From contig CAWFVJ010000013.1 in NCBI GenBank assembly GCA_963819175.1, positions 186,001 through 250,000 of the forward strand: DNA of 64,000 nt, in the 5' to 3' direction. The position numbers and the translations under genes were made by a program. This stretch comes from CAWBRT01 sp963819175 (GTDB lineage: Bacteria > Acidobacteriota > Terriglobia > Terriglobales > Acidobacteriaceae). Shown here one piece after another: positions 63,202 to 64,000 of this stretch (the first letter of the stretch is position 1; the number at the start of each line of letters is the position of its first letter). The notes under the pieces were generated by a model that made no database searches, was not told the origin of the DNA, and was given only the letters and a program-made list of their open reading frames with translations.

Positions 63202-64000
63202 ATGCAATGCAGACAATGCGGTTACGATATTCCATCCGGAAAGCGGTTTTGTCGTCAATGTGGTACTGCCGCGCCGGACGGCGGTAGTGAAGCTGCCGTA
63301 ACGGAAGTTGAGCAGGAGCCAAGTGCGCGGTGGGGCACTTCCGCCGGTCGAGAGGCGTCACCGAGAACGCCGACGGAAGGATTCACCGGCATCGGCCAAA
63401 CTGAGTCGTCATCCGAATACAACTACAGCGCCGACGAAGAATCAGATTTTCAGTCGTCCTCAGACAGAACCTCGCACTGGGGCCTTTTCGCGCTGCTCGC
63501 AGCGCTCTTAGTGGCTGGAGCGCTGGGTTGGGTTTGGTTTGCGGCTTCCAGCCGTTCTTCGAAACCAACAACAACCGCTTTCCCCATCCCGCCTCCCCGC
63601 GCGGCAGCGGCGCTGCCTTCGTTCCCGGCCGCTCCATCGCCGACCCCTTCCGCGCCCTCTACGAGTGCTCAGCAGACAGGCATGAGTTCAAAGCCTTCGG
63701 CAAATTCCGCTAACACGAAGGCTCCGGGCGGCGAGCAGAAAGCCGCAAGCAACAATCAACCGAATCTCCCGATGGAGGCAATTAAGCCGCAGCCATCGCC
63801 GATGCATATGACAGTTCCTGCTCTGCCTACTGCGGGGACGCTGCATTACTACGGCCCTCCCGTGCGTTTTGGACAGACCGTTGTCTTCGCAGGCCTGCCG
63901 GGAGGCAGACTTCAATTCACCTTCGACCACCAGTCATGGAGTCCGCTGATTGCACGGCAGCCGGATGGCACACAGAAGCTCACGCTTCGTTCTCTGAAAC
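63202..64000 (+). CDS. Zinc-ribbon, single-span membrane protein with Pro/Ser/Ala-rich linker, partial
   Basis: Open to the right edge (at least 266 residues). The N-terminus is a zinc ribbon (MQCRQCGYDIPSGKRFCRQC), then an acidic/Ser-rich stretch, one membrane span (WGLFALLAALLVAGALGWVWF), a long Pro/Ser/Ala/Thr linker, and a beta-rich C-terminal part beginning at LHYYGPPVRFGQTVVFAGLPGGRLQF. The layout (cytoplasmic zinc ribbon, span, linker, extracytoplasmic domain) matches the TPR protein at 25329 in style. The ATG at 63202 has GGACC only; it is the first Met before the ribbon. Function unknown. Confidence 0.7.
   Translation, partial: MQCRQCGYDIPSGKRFCRQCGTAAPDGGSEAAVTEVEQEPSARWGTSAGREASPRTPTEGFTGIGQTESSSEYNYSADEESDFQSSSDRTSHWGLFALLAALLVAGALGWVWFAASSRSSKPTTTAFPIPPPRAAAALPSFPAAPSPTPSAPSTSAQQTGMSSKPSANSANTKAPGGEQKAASNNQPNLPMEAIKPQPSPMHMTVPALPTAGTLHYYGPPVRFGQTVVFAGLPGGRLQFTFDHQSWSPLIARQPDGTQKLTLRSLK

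Overview
The window looks like a chromosomal segment of a GC-rich, free-living bacterium, most likely an acidobacterium (Terriglobales-like soil or sediment lineage). This is inferred from protein style and gene content: secreted PQQ-type propellers with Ig-like domains and poly-Pro linkers, a TonB-like protein with a Gly-rich linker, many small zinc-ribbon proteins, a BshB1-type deacetylase, TlyA/NadK, many dispersed palindromic repeats, and a CIRCE-controlled groESL. No rRNA, prophage, CRISPR array or plasmid module is visible.

Layout. 1-3.2 kb: start of a metal P-type ATPase with duplicated YHS domains (minus), a divergent HMA-like gene, rubrerythrin and pdxS. 3.4-9 kb: hydroxyacyl-CoA dehydrogenase, thioesterase, cytochrome oxidase subunit III, uvrA. 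9.3-17.5 kb: CelD-type acyltransferase, SprT-like metalloprotease, DUF1847 protein, two MFS transporters around a GlcG-like protein, two DinB proteins. 17.7-22.2 kb: two large exported proteins facing each other (GH71/99-like hydrolase with PKD domains; PQQ-propeller lipoprotein). 22.5-28 kb: xseB, receiver-like protein, clc with a coupled TPR gene, TonB-like protein. 28.6-37.9 kb: ileS-lspA cluster, Slt70-like transglycosylase, GAF-like protein, ECF sigma with ZAS anti-sigma. 38-41 kb: cyclase-family hydrolase, prenyl synthase, bshB1-like gene. 41.2-43.5 kb: lower-GC island with a two-repeat protein and an unexplained 1.6 kb stretch. 43.5-50.4 kb: UPF0173 hydrolase, rhodanese, nadK, tlyA, degenerate E1-alpha-like protein, M48 protease. 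50.8-55.6 kb: CIRCE-groES-groEL, tRNA-Leu(GAG), secG, Pal-like lipoprotein. 55.7-64 kb: thiS, MerR regulator, small proteins, LacD-type aldolase, TauE transporter, MFS transporter, Tat-exported metallo-beta-lactamase-fold protein, and an unfinished zinc-ribbon membrane protein at the right edge.

Two patterns cut across the window. First, at least six genes are interrupted by single-base indels, nearly all resolvable in short homopolymers (near 563, 5555, 22020, 34967 plus 35015, 35506, 62413 plus 62590; a seventh candidate near 32260). This fits residual assembly indels better than six independent gene deaths, although the C7 tract in the lipoprotein gene could also be a phase-variable site. 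The affected genes are described as single reconstructed products. Second, intergenic gaps are filled by several families of palindromic, MITE-like repeats. One copy supplies the stop codon of clc, and another is flanked by 12-bp direct repeats that look like a target-site duplication.
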